Source: a virus. From it: 29,814 nucleotides of DNA. The position numbers and the translations under genes were made by a program. Position 1 is the stretch's first letter; each line of letters opens with the position of its first letter. Below are positions 16,533 through 23,674 of the stretch, piece by piece. The DNA lies in the IMG/VR virus record IMGVR_UViG_3300047376_000755, positions 1 through 29,814 of that record; one strand, 5' to 3'. Below the pieces are notes generated by a model. The model saw nothing but the letters and a program-made list of their open reading frames with translations, made no database searches and was not told the origin of the DNA.

Positions 16533-18584
16533 TTATTTAGAAGTTGCTATAAACACACCATTCCAATCTTTTGGTAGGTCTTGTGTTTTCATGTATTCAC
16601 AGCGTTCAATCCACATATCATAATAGCCTTGCATTTTTGCATTAAAGTGCCTTTTTAGTCTTTCGCATATGTAAATAGCTTCATCAAACTTTTGTTCTTT
16701 GTATGCATCGTGCATACGCTCGTGCATTTCTTGACTTTTCTTTTGAGCGTGTGTTCCTTCTAAATCTAACACAGTATAAATGCTTAATCCTACACTTTTA
16801 CCTTTTACTTGTAAGTCATCTACTTTTAGATAAAAGAAATCATCTTTAGTTTCTTTGTATGTGCTTTCGCCTACTAAGAGGAGACATCCGTATTCTTTAC
16901 ACTTGCTTTCAATTCTTGCGGCTGTTGATACTGCGTCTCCCAACACATCGTACGAATGTCTTGCTGTGCTACCCATTTCTCCAAGATAGCCAAGGCCGGT
17001 ATTGATGCCGGCACCCATTCCAACGGGCGGCCTTCCTTCTGCTGTAATTTTATCATTAAATTTCTCCACTGCACTTAACATATTCAATCCACATTGTATT
17101 GCTGTTTTAGGATGTTCTGGATCGTCTATTGGCGCATTGTGTATGTGCATACTTGCATCGCCGATATACTTAATAACCATACCGTCTGAATCTAATATAG
17201 GTTGCGTAATAGCATCCATATAGCCATTCATAATTTTAGTTAAGCCTTTAACATCATCACCGAACGATTCGCCTAATGGTGTAAAGCCACGCAAATCACT
17301 AAACAGTATACTAACTTCTTTTTTCATTCCTTCTTTAATTAATGAAGGATTTTCTTGTAGTAAACGTACTACTGTTGGACTTGCATATCCTGCAAACTGT
17401 TTCTTAATTGCTTGTTTCTGTGTGTATTCACTTACAAATCTATTAAACACTGCATGTAATCCGACGATTAGAACTGTAATCACCGGCATAGTAACATCAA
17501 GCAAATAAAGGTACTCTTGCCAAGCGTATAACGCTCCGTAAGCAAGACTTCCGCTAAAGAGTAGTATAGACCCACCAACTATGTAATATGGTGTAAAACG
17601 AGCTAATAATACTAATAAAAGGCCTAAAATAGCTGTAGTAAGTAGTTCAGCCAAAAACGCCCAGTATGGACGTTGTATCTGATCTCCATCTATTACAGTC
17701 TGGAGCATAACTGCTGAAGGAATGTAATTATATTTTGGACCAGTTGGTGATGCTATCATTCCGCCAATTCCTTCAGCAGTTACTCCTACAATAACAGTTT
17801 TACCTGCTACTGTACTTAAATCATTGTCAGCAACACTTATAGTTTCAAAATCTTTATTCCAACGTAACCAAATTTGTCCATTTGGATCTGTGGTTATTAT
17901 TGGAAACCCCGGAACTCTTACTTTTTCAATCCCACCTTGATTAGCTTTCACTTGATAGCTTGGATTTCCTGTTGCTACTCTGATTACTTCCACTGCTAAA
18001 GCAGGATACGTATCATCCCCGATACGCATAAGAAGAGGTACTCTACGTACAACGCCATCGATCTCTGGGAAAGTGTTCAACACTCCTACACCGTCTGCAT
18101 TCTCTCCTAACAATGGAATAGGTCCCAGCATCCCCGGCCATTCAAACATGTATGGCAGTGGGTCTCCTATCTTCGCAATTCCTCGCGGGACCGAGTTGCG
18201 ATTGGCTTGTGTAGATCCTGTTTGAGCAATCACTACGCCGTTATCTACAAGTGCTTCGGCTAATGCTATATCACCGCCAAGTCTATCTGGCTCTGAAAAT
18301 AACATAGGCATTACAATAATGCCAGCACCTGCTTCACGAAGCTTCCAGATTATATCTGCAAGAACATCACGCTTCCAAGGCCATTGTCCGTACTTTTCAA
18401 TGGCGCTTTCGTCGATAGTGACGACAGCAATATCTTGGGATAATGTTGGCTGATCTGTTTGTTGAAGTATATCAAATGACTTCAGCCGAGCCGTTTGCAC
18501 TACAGAGCTATCATTGTAGTGGAAACCTATCATAATAAAAGCCGTAACTAAGGCCACAGCCCAATGTGTAATATACTTGGTCAT
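16533..18584 (-). CDS. CHASE2-domain class III adenylate cyclase-like protein (683 aa)
   Basis: Residues about 5-22 form a membrane segment. A CHASE2 extracytoplasmic sensor follows at about 25-300 (LKSFDIL, IAVVTIDESAIEKYGQWPW, GVVRRVPLLMR). Three membrane segments lie at about 306-328, 334-353 and 358-378. A cyclase domain occupies about 420-605. Metal-binding Asp are D430 (ILFSDLRGFT) and D476 (KYIGDASM). K472 and D546 (SYDVLGD) match the adenine-recognising pair, so cAMP is the likely product. R557 is present, but the usual Asn of VNxAAR is Ser553 (AVSTAAR). The ATG at 18584 has no ribosome binding site; an AATAAATAC late promoter lies five bases upstream, so the message may be leaderless. 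It would sit in the host inner membrane and make cAMP if active. It is the last gene of the leftward run that starts with csgF. Confidence 0.9.
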   Translation of the reverse strand: MTKYITHWAVALVTAFIMIGFHYNDSSVVQTARLKSFDILQQTDQPTLSQDIAVVTIDESAIEKYGQWPWKRDVLADIIWKLREAGAGIIVMPMLFSEPDRLGGDIALAEALVDNGVVIAQTGSTQANRNSVPRGIAKIGDPLPYMFEWPGMLGPIPLLGENADGVGVLNTFPEIDGVVRRVPLLMRIGDDTYPALAVEVIRVATGNPSYQVKANQGGIEKVRVPGFPIITTDPNGQIWLRWNKDFETISVADNDLSTVAGKTVIVGVTAEGIGGMIASPTGPKYNYIPSAVMLQTVIDGDQIQRPYWAFLAELLTTAILGLLLVLLARFTPYYIVGGSILLFSGSLAYGALYAWQEYLYLLDVTMPVITVLIVGLHAVFNRFVSEYTQKQAIKKQFAGYASPTVVRLLQENPSLIKEGMKKEVSILFSDLRGFTPLGESFGDDVKGLTKIMNGYMDAITQPILDSDGMVIKYIGDASMHIHNAPIDDPEHPKTAIQCGLNMLSAVEKFNDKITAEGRPPVGMGAGINTGLGYLGEMGSTARHSYDVLGDAVSTAARIESKCKEYGCLLLVGESTYKETKDDFFYLKVDDLQVKGKSVGLSIYTVLDLEGTHAQKKSQEMHERMHDAYKEQKFDEAIYICERLKRHFNAKMQGYYDMWIERCEYMKTQDLPKDWNGVFIATSK

Positions 18585-18588
18585 ACTG

Positions 18589-18596
18589 TATTTATT
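18589..18596 (-). promoter_or_regulatory. Late-type promoter AATAAATA overlapping the upstream stop codon
   Basis: The minus strand reads AAATAAATACAGT directly before the cyclase ATG. The TAA of this motif (18594-18592) is also the stop of the 67-codon gene. A start site six or seven bases downstream would fall on the ATG. Confidence 0.4.
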
Positions 18597-18795
18597 TGTC
18601 TTTGATACGGTCTTTAAATTTTAAAGGAGGTCTGTCTACTTGTAGTCGTTTAGGGCATTGGTACTGTTTCAAAGTAGATGCGTAATCCTTTGAAGTGTCT
18701 GTGCATTTATAATAACACTGCCTATCTTCACCTACAATTTCTTGCTTGTATAAGTTGCAGGTTAAGAAGCCAGCCATAGCCAACTCTAATAACAT
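18592..18795 (-). CDS. Small cysteine-containing, possibly exported protein (67 aa)
   Basis: The ATG at 18795 is eight bases after the stop of the previous gene. No clear ribosome binding site is present; a second ATG at 18777 (MAGFLTC) is an alternative. The short hydrophobic N-terminus (LLELAMAGFLTC) could direct membrane insertion but is short for a signal peptide and not a clean lipobox. Four Cys (about 13, 27, 31, 48) suggest disulphides or metal binding. The C-terminus is basic. No family is recognised. It is a small gene in the envelope-gene operon. Confidence 0.55.
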   Translation of the reverse strand: MLLELAMAGFLTCNLYKQEIVGEDRQCYYKCTDTSKDYASTLKQYQCPKRLQVDRPPLKFKDRIKDK

Positions 18796-18800
18796 ACAAT

Positions 18801-18807
18801 TATTTAG
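18801..18807 (-). promoter_or_regulatory. Possible late-type promoter CTAAATA overlapping a stop codon
   Basis: The minus strand reads AACTAAATAATTGTATG. The TAA is the stop of the 62-residue gene and the ATG starts the next gene. It lacks the final C of the ATAAATAC consensus, so it is weaker evidence. Confidence 0.3.
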
Positions 18808-18992
18808 TTAAGTTTTATGTAAGTCTCGTCAATTACAATTTCGATGCAATCTATAGACTGGCCTTTTGATTTTACTAACACATGTGCTTTGCTAAGTTCT
18901 GCGGCACATTCTTCTTGTGTAGTAAATGTTCCTATATGATAATTTTGCATGGCTCCGCCTGCAGATAATGCCAAGTAAATTAATATCCACAT
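18804..18992 (-). CDS. Small membrane/exported protein (62 aa)
   Basis: I place the start at the ATG at 18992, one base after the TAG of the previous gene (TAGTATG, coupled translation) with AGGA ten bases upstream. The longer reading from a TTG at 19013 has its AGGAG directly abutting the codon, which is too close. The N-terminus MWILIYLALSAGGAM is a likely signal peptide or membrane anchor. The rest (YHIGTFTTQEECAAELSKA) resembles small secreted proteins with one cysteine pair. Function unknown. Confidence 0.65.
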   Translation of the reverse strand: MWILIYLALSAGGAMQNYHIGTFTTQEECAAELSKAHVLVKSKGQSIDCIEIVIDETYIKLN

Positions 18993-18993
18993 A

Positions 18994-19476
18994 CTACCAT
19001 TTTCCTGTGCCAACTCCTATTAACCAAAAAACAAAAGCTAATACAGATAGGCCTACTACCGCTAAAGTTATTCCGACTACCCATTCTAAGATTAATTGTT
19101 TACGTTCTTCAGCTTTATAAACTTCTGCCGCACGTTTCTTGCGCATTTCGCCTTCGATGCGTACAATTTCATCCCAGGCACTTGGACCATAATAAAAACT
19201 TATGTGTGTTTTCATTTCATCGCGCATTTCTTTTGCTTTTTGTTTATGCCCCCAAATTTCCAGAGCATTTTGTTCTATTTGGCTTGCGCCAAACAGTTTT
19301 TTGAACATTGGTGGATTTTCGGCTTGTTTGTGTGAAAAGTCTAAGTCAGACATTGCACCTGCCCACTGAGATAGAGTCCCTGCCATGTCGTGCAGTTCTC
19401 GCCCAGTGTCTATTGCTGACTTAATTCCGCGATATGCGGCTGTTGCCATTCCTATAGCCGATACGGGATCGATCAT
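18994..19476 (-). CDS. Membrane-anchored coiled protein of marine T4-like phage type (160 aa)
   Basis: I choose the ATG at 19476 (MIDPVSAIGMATAAYRGIK), because proteins with this start are familiar to me from marine T4-like phages. A GTG at 19500 adds eight residues. Residues about 1-30 are small and hydrophobic. The middle is helical with NPPMFKKLFGASQIEQNAL, EMRDEMKTHISFYYGPSAWD and EGEMRKKRAAEVYKAEERK. A C-terminal membrane segment covers the last 30 residues (GITLAVVGLSVLAFVFWLIG). A late promoter lies at 19546-19553. It is possibly virion-associated or a membrane factor; function unknown. Confidence 0.72.
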   Translation of the reverse strand: MIDPVSAIGMATAAYRGIKSAIDTGRELHDMAGTLSQWAGAMSDLDFSHKQAENPPMFKKLFGASQIEQNALEIWGHKQKAKEMRDEMKTHISFYYGPSAWDEIVRIEGEMRKKRAAEVYKAEERKQLILEWVVGITLAVVGLSVLAFVFWLIGVGTGKW

Positions 19477-19545
19477 GGGTATTGCTTTCTGTGAATGCAC
19501 CGAAAGGTGACTTTCTGAAACGCCCTCACGCTTCGCTTACAAGTG

Positions 19546-19553
19546 TATTTATC
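19546..19553 (-). promoter_or_regulatory. T4-type late promoter GATAAATA overlapping the upstream stop codon
   Basis: The minus strand reads AGATAAATACACTTG. The TAA at 19551-19549 is the stop of the 85-codon gene. The leader contains a GAAAG-TCAC-CTTTC hairpin just before the GTG at 19500. Confidence 0.6.
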
Positions 19554-19806
19554 TTTTACCCATAAGTTTGGCTTTTAGAGCCATCATTTCAAGATCTTTT
19601 TTGCTGGCTTGGGCTGATTCAGTTTTCTCTGTTCGCGTATCCACCACATGCTCGGAGTGTGCTTGTGTACTTTGATTGGATTCTTTATGCCTTCCGATGC
19701 GGCTTTCAAGAGCGGCGATTCTGGATTTAAGCTCTGCAACTCGCTTAGGAATCCAATCCTCTTGTTGTTCTGCATCTGTGTGCTCCTTTTGAAACCATCC
19801 GAACAT
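19549..19806 (-). CDS. Small coiled-coil protein of unknown function (85 aa)
   Basis: The ATG at 19806 has AAGGGG eleven bases upstream, which overlaps the end of the previous gene. The N-terminus MFGWFQKE is followed by a predicted coiled coil (VAELKSRIAALESRIGRHKE), a polar linker rich in Gln, Thr, Ser and Glu, and a helical basic end (MMALKAKLMGKR). No signal peptide. It may bind a partner at the membrane face, by analogy with its membrane-protein neighbours; no family is recognised. Confidence 0.65.
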   Translation of the reverse strand: MFGWFQKEHTDAEQQEDWIPKRVAELKSRIAALESRIGRHKESNQSTQAHSEHVVDTRTEKTESAQASKKDLEMMALKAKLMGKR

Positions 19807-19814
19807 GTGTTTAT

Positions 19815-20030
19815 TTACCCCTTAAATATAGGTTCCCATTTCCAGTCCGGTACTTCGTCCCAAAATGCCGCAGGCGAAACAAATGTAGTTTCCCATGTTG
19901 CATTTACTACTCTATACTCAAAATATAAAAATGTAATGTAAGTCATACATAATGCTACTAATATACCACATCCTAAAAAATACATTTTTTGTAGCTTTGT
20001 AAACATATGATCTTGATTAAAGTTACTCAT
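19815..20030 (-). CDS. Single-pass membrane protein of unknown function (71 aa)
   Basis: The ATG at 20030 (MSNFNQDHMF) is one base after the previous stop, with GGAGG eight bases upstream. This is better supported than an in-frame TTG at 20051. One membrane segment (about residues 16-36, YFLGCGILVALCMTYITFLY) is followed by an aromatic-rich tail (FWDEVPDWKWEPIFKG). The gene is coupled to its neighbour in the curli-to-cyclase operon. Function not recognised. Confidence 0.68.
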   Translation of the reverse strand: MSNFNQDHMFTKLQKMYFLGCGILVALCMTYITFLYFEYRVVNATWETTFVSPAAFWDEVPDWKWEPIFKG

Positions 20031-20031
20031 T

Positions 20032-20307
20032 TTAACATCCTCCGTTTGCAAGATATCTTTTGTTCTTGCCCCAGCACGGGTCTATGTTTCCATTTGATCC
20101 GCCTGGATATCTGAAATGAGGATTTGCTTTTAAGAAAGCCGCAGTATCATAATTATCTTTTATGTATAGTGCAACTCTACCCTTAGATGCACACCCTGCG
20201 GCCTTTCTAAAATCAAATTCTTCAAATCTTTCTTCAACAGGTAAGTTTCTATCATACCCTTCTAAATCGAGACAAGTTTTTGCTATCTCGTTAAAGCCCA
20301 TTTCCAT
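20032..20307 (-). CDS. Small soluble protein of unknown function (91 aa)
   Basis: The ATG at 20307 has GGAAGGA eight bases upstream; the next ATG (20301) is also possible. The protein is acidic at first (LPVEERFEEFDFRKAAG), then has aromatic and glycine segments (NPHFRYPGGSNGNIDPCWG). Four Cys are present, including one at the C-terminus. No signal peptide is visible. It begins 18 bases after the second curlin-repeat gene, so it is probably in the same transcript. I do not recognise a family. Confidence 0.65.
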   Translation of the reverse strand: MEMGFNEIAKTCLDLEGYDRNLPVEERFEEFDFRKAAGCASKGRVALYIKDNYDTAAFLKANPHFRYPGGSNGNIDPCWGKNKRYLANGGC

Positions 20308-20325
20308 TTTTTTAATCCTTCCCTT

Positions 20326-21780
20326 TCAGTTTTGTGTAATAGTAGTTGTGCCACAACCATTTGCGTTTAAGCAATTTTGCATTATAGAATAAGTTTTTCC
20401 TGTTGAACTATCTTGTGTAAGATCCAAACCTGATGTATAACCTGACATTGAAATACTGGCATTGTGATTGCCACTTCCGTCTTGTGTTACATCAATTGTT
20501 TGATCATTGCCTACAGATATTTCTGCATAGTGCGAGCCTGAGCCTTGTTGGTATAGGTCTATATCATTGTCGTCACCTTGTACACTTAGAAATGCTTTCT
20601 TATCTCCATCATTAAGTTGACTTGTCAAAACATTGTTGTCGTCACCGTCAAGATCTAATGCAACAAAGTGTCCATTAGTTCCAATACCATTGGCATGATT
20701 TTGCGTAATACTTGTTGTATTAAAGCCGCCATTGATGTTAAACTCGGCTCTGTTATCGTCTGAACCTGTAGTACCGCCTTGGTCAACAGTTGTATCGTTA
20801 TAGTTGCCTGTGATATCAAACAACATTACATTGTTAGTACCATTTTGATTTAGCGTAGTAACATTGTTACTTCCAGTAATTTCTGCATTTTCATAATTAG
20901 TAGTTGTACTACCAGTGCCTGCGATAAGATTGTTATCGCCTTCTTGGTCGATAGTTAACTCGTTGTCATTGCCCACTTGCTCGATGTATATACCATTACC
21001 ACTATGTGTTACTGCTCTTGATGTTGTTATTTGTGTGGTCTGTGCATTGCTTATACTTGATGTGTAAGTCACTGTTGTTGCAACTAATCCTTCTTCTTGC
21101 AATGCTCTTAACAAGAAAGCATTTTGATTATCAACAAGAGAATTATATGATAAAAACTGTCCATAACCAGTAGTGACCATTACGGTACCACCATTGGAAC
21201 CATAGCCCCATTTATACCAACTCATATAATTATTACCTGTGCTGTTTTTGGCCATTGCTGTACCGCCACTTGCTGTAAACAATTTGTCTGGTCCTGGCAA
21301 TGTGTTTTCACTTGATGTACTTGAAGCATAATCGCCTACTGCAACTGAAGCAAAACAGCCGCTACAACTTTGGGAATACCATGTCATTGATCCCACACCC
21401 ATTTTATTTTCAATCAGTGATTCTATATTGCCATTTCTGTTGGTTGCACCGTTGACTCCTACTATGAGTAATTTACCACCACCATTTACATAGTTGTCAT
21501 ACGCTGTCTTACAAGTACTACCACAGTTTGAAGTTCCTGCCATATCAATAACTAAATCTTGGCCTGATATTGCACTTGAACTTACTGTGCCACTTGTACT
21601 TCCTGTAACAGTAAATCCTAAATCTTCAAGTTCGCTTTTTAAATGATTGTATTGAGCGGTGGTGCCTGGGCTACCGTTACTATAATATATAAAGGCATCA
21701 TTAGCTTGCACAGGACAAGCCTGAAAAACAAAGTATAATGCTATAACTAAGATTCCTAAATGTGTTCCTGTTAGTTTCAT
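20326..21780 (-). CDS. Secreted hybrid protein: unidentified N-terminal domain plus curlin-repeat domain (484 aa)
   Basis: The ATG at 21780 overlaps the stop of the FecR gene (TAATG). A signal peptide covers residues 1-26 (cleavage after VQA). Residues 27-235 look like an alpha/beta Rossmann-type domain (FIYYSNGSPGT, DLVIDMAGTSNCG, GGGKLLIVGVNG), perhaps ThuA/amidotransferase-like; no active-site triad is claimed. Residues about 264-484 carry curlin-type repeats: IYIEQVGNDNELTIDQEGDN fits I-x-Q-x-G-x2-N-x5-Q-x-G-x2-N, with further Q/N repeats (TTLNQNGTNNV, SITQN, LYQQGSGSH, VTQDGSGNHN). It is likely a substrate of the CsgG pore that joins amyloid fibres. An N-terminal globular domain is unlike CsgA or CsgB, which are about 150 residues. 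Confidence 0.8.
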   Translation of the reverse strand: MKLTGTHLGILVIALYFVFQACPVQANDAFIYYSNGSPGTTAQYNHLKSELEDLGFTVTGSTSGTVSSSAISGQDLVIDMAGTSNCGSTCKTAYDNYVNGGGKLLIVGVNGATNRNGNIESLIENKMGVGSMTWYSQSCSGCFASVAVGDYASSTSSENTLPGPDKLFTASGGTAMAKNSTGNNYMSWYKWGYGSNGGTVMVTTGYGQFLSYNSLVDNQNAFLLRALQEEGLVATTVTYTSSISNAQTTQITTSRAVTHSGNGIYIEQVGNDNELTIDQEGDNNLIAGTGSTTTNYENAEITGSNNVTTLNQNGTNNVMLFDITGNYNDTTVDQGGTTGSDDNRAEFNINGGFNTTSITQNHANGIGTNGHFVALDLDGDDNNVLTSQLNDGDKKAFLSVQGDDNDIDLYQQGSGSHYAEISVGNDQTIDVTQDGSGNHNASISMSGYTSGLDLTQDSSTGKTYSIMQNCLNANGCGTTTITQN

Positions 21781-22913
21781 TATTGTCTCTGCTTTATATC
21801 TATACTATTAGCACCTACACCAAGTAGATATTCATACACTGCTTCGTCTTGCTGTTCTATGTTTAGAGTATAACCGTATTGATCATTTAATTTTATATCT
21901 ATATTGTTGTTTAACGAAATATCTTTTCTTCTTATATGATATGTAGGTTCTTCGTAATCAAGGAATATACGTGTTGTTTCGTCATATCCTGTAATTTGTT
22001 TTTGTCTAAATATTTCTTGGTTTTCCAGTTTAAGTTGATCTCTAAATAAGTTAGCTAATGCTAAATTTAAAACATCTAACATATCAACTAACAAATCAGA
22101 TAGATAGTAATCGCTATCATCTAACTCTGTAGCCCATATATTTTGCACATCTGATGTTAGTGCATCATTATTAAGTTCGTCAAATTCTAAAAAATCTATA
22201 TCAAGAAAATCAAACATCTTTTTTGTTTTTTTACGTATTTCATCTTCCTCTTCTTCATAAGGTTTTTTCTTACGTAATATTAATAGTTGGTTGATTTCTG
22301 ATTCGCCTATATCTAAAATTAAAGGGGGAGTCGGGGGACGCATGCCGTGTGTAACCATGGTGGATTGGAAGGCTTGGTTCATAATTACAAAGCCAGCATC
22401 GGTTTCCACTTCTATTTCTCCTGTGTAGCAATACCCATCTACATCACAAGAGGGTAAAAGTGTTACCATCGTGCCGCCCGCCTCGTCTACTACTAATATA
22501 AAATCGGTTCCCCTAACTCCGATTGTAGCAGATGGTGTTTTAATTTGTACGTTTTGTCTATATTTTTTTGCTATTTGGCCTGAAGCATATCTCACACCTC
22601 CTAAGGAGGCCTTAATTGAAAGTTTGCCTATATCGTTTGCAGGGTCATAGACAAACTCGTCAATCAAAAGTCTTGAATGTTCTGTTAAATCTACTCGTGT
22701 TTCGTCAATAAAATCAATTCTCATTTTACCGTTAGCTGTAACCGCAGTGTCCATACTTTGCACACTTACGCCTGCGCCACCTGTAATTACATCATTTCGC
22801 CTTTCAAGCACGCCAGAGCCTTTCATTTCGCCAATATTGCCTGCTGACAAATTAGCATAAACGGTTGAGGTGCTCGAAAGAAAAAATGCGAATGTTAGAA
22901 TTAATCTTAACAT
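21780..22913 (-). CDS. Secreted FecR-domain protein (377 aa)
   Basis: I choose the ATG at 22913, one base after the stop of the curlin gene. A GTG at 22922 adds three residues. A signal peptide covers about residues 1-20 (LRLILTFAFFLSSTSTVYA). A FecR domain follows with VTANGKMRIDFIDETRVDLT, VYDPANDIGKLSIKA, then TPSATIGVRGTDFILV. Residues about 190-330 are a charged helical region (KKKPYEEEEDEIRKKTKK). The last 45 residues have curlin-like strands (NNIDIKL, YTLNIEQQDE, NSIDIKQRQ). Bacterial FecR-domain proteins often accompany envelope sensors, including CHASE2 proteins; a CHASE2 cyclase ends this same run of genes. It may act in the periplasm or on the surface. Confidence 0.85.
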   Translation of the reverse strand: MLRLILTFAFFLSSTSTVYANLSAGNIGEMKGSGVLERRNDVITGGAGVSVQSMDTAVTANGKMRIDFIDETRVDLTEHSRLLIDEFVYDPANDIGKLSIKASLGGVRYASGQIAKKYRQNVQIKTPSATIGVRGTDFILVVDEAGGTMVTLLPSCDVDGYCYTGEIEVETDAGFVIMNQAFQSTMVTHGMRPPTPPLILDIGESEINQLLILRKKKPYEEEEDEIRKKTKKMFDFLDIDFLEFDELNNDALTSDVQNIWATELDDSDYYLSDLLVDMLDVLNLALANLFRDQLKLENQEIFRQKQITGYDETTRIFLDYEEPTYHIRRKDISLNNNIDIKLNDQYGYTLNIEQQDEAVYEYLLGVGANSIDIKQRQ

Positions 22914-22914
22914 T

Positions 22915-23661
22915 TTAGTCACTCTGCGTTATATTGACAGTTTGACCATCACCTGAAAAAGTTGCATCAACTTTGTTGTCGTTAACGCCACTTTGGTTAA
23001 TGGTGTAAGATGACCCGCCGCCTGTAATATCTAAGATAATTTCATGCCCGTTTGTATCTCCATTACCGTCTATATCTAAATCAATAATATTTCCTCCAGC
23101 AACACTTGTTGAAAGATTATTATCGGTAGCTGATTGGACTTGGTTAGATGCTAACGATGCACTGTTATCTACAGTGACAGTTATGTTTGCATCTGTTCCG
23201 TCAACGTCAACGTCAAAAACGTTTCCGTCTCCATCAACAGTGAATGCCGCAAGTAAATCTTCTGCATCTGCAGATTGCCCTACATAAAACTTGAATTCGT
23301 TGTCATCACCATCTACAGTGACATTCAACGTAACGTCATCACAATTACCCGAACTTGCGCTTGAACATAACATGTCTACTGTGTTACGATCACCAGTAAA
23401 ATCCCATGTTCCTTCGTAGTTCACTCCTTTGATAGTTGCCGCAATAACGTTTGCACTTCCTGTCTGTGTAATATCGAACGTCATACCGTCGCCCTCTAAA
23501 ATAGCCGCAGTTGTTGCTGTGCCTATAACATTATTCGCACCATCTTGTACTATGTCTAAGTCTAATGTGTCTCCGACCTGCTCGATGTAAATATCGTTTG
23601 CCAGAGCAGTAGATACAGTAAACCAGAGTATAGCTGTTAAGTACAATTTTATACTTTTCAT
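22915..23661 (-). CDS. Curlin-repeat secreted protein, CsgA/CsgB-like (248 aa)
   Basis: The ATG at 23661 has AAGAGGG eight bases upstream and lies 13 bases after the csgG stop. A signal peptide covers residues 1-21 (cleavage after TALA). The mature start NDIYIEQVGDTLDLDIVQDG closely matches the repeat of the 484-residue protein. Further repeats end in Q-x-G or D-G-x-x-N (FDITQTGSANV, VTVDGDDNEF, YTINQSGVNDNKV, VNITQSD). Many repeats have Asp in place of Gln, so the amyloid core may be weaker and more acidic than E. coli CsgA. It is probably exported through CsgG. Confidence 0.85.
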   Translation of the reverse strand: MKSIKLYLTAILWFTVSTALANDIYIEQVGDTLDLDIVQDGANNVIGTATTAAILEGDGMTFDITQTGSANVIAATIKGVNYEGTWDFTGDRNTVDMLCSSASSGNCDDVTLNVTVDGDDNEFKFYVGQSADAEDLLAAFTVDGDGNVFDVDVDGTDANITVTVDNSASLASNQVQSATDNNLSTSVAGGNIIDLDIDGNGDTNGHEIILDITGGGSSYTINQSGVNDNKVDATFSGDGQTVNITQSD

Positions 23662-23674
23662 AATAGTTACCCTC

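Noticed and set aside
18993-19013. TTG start for the 62-residue gene
   Set aside because: The AGGAG directly touches the TTG, leaving no spacer, while the ATG at 18992 is coupled to the previous stop.
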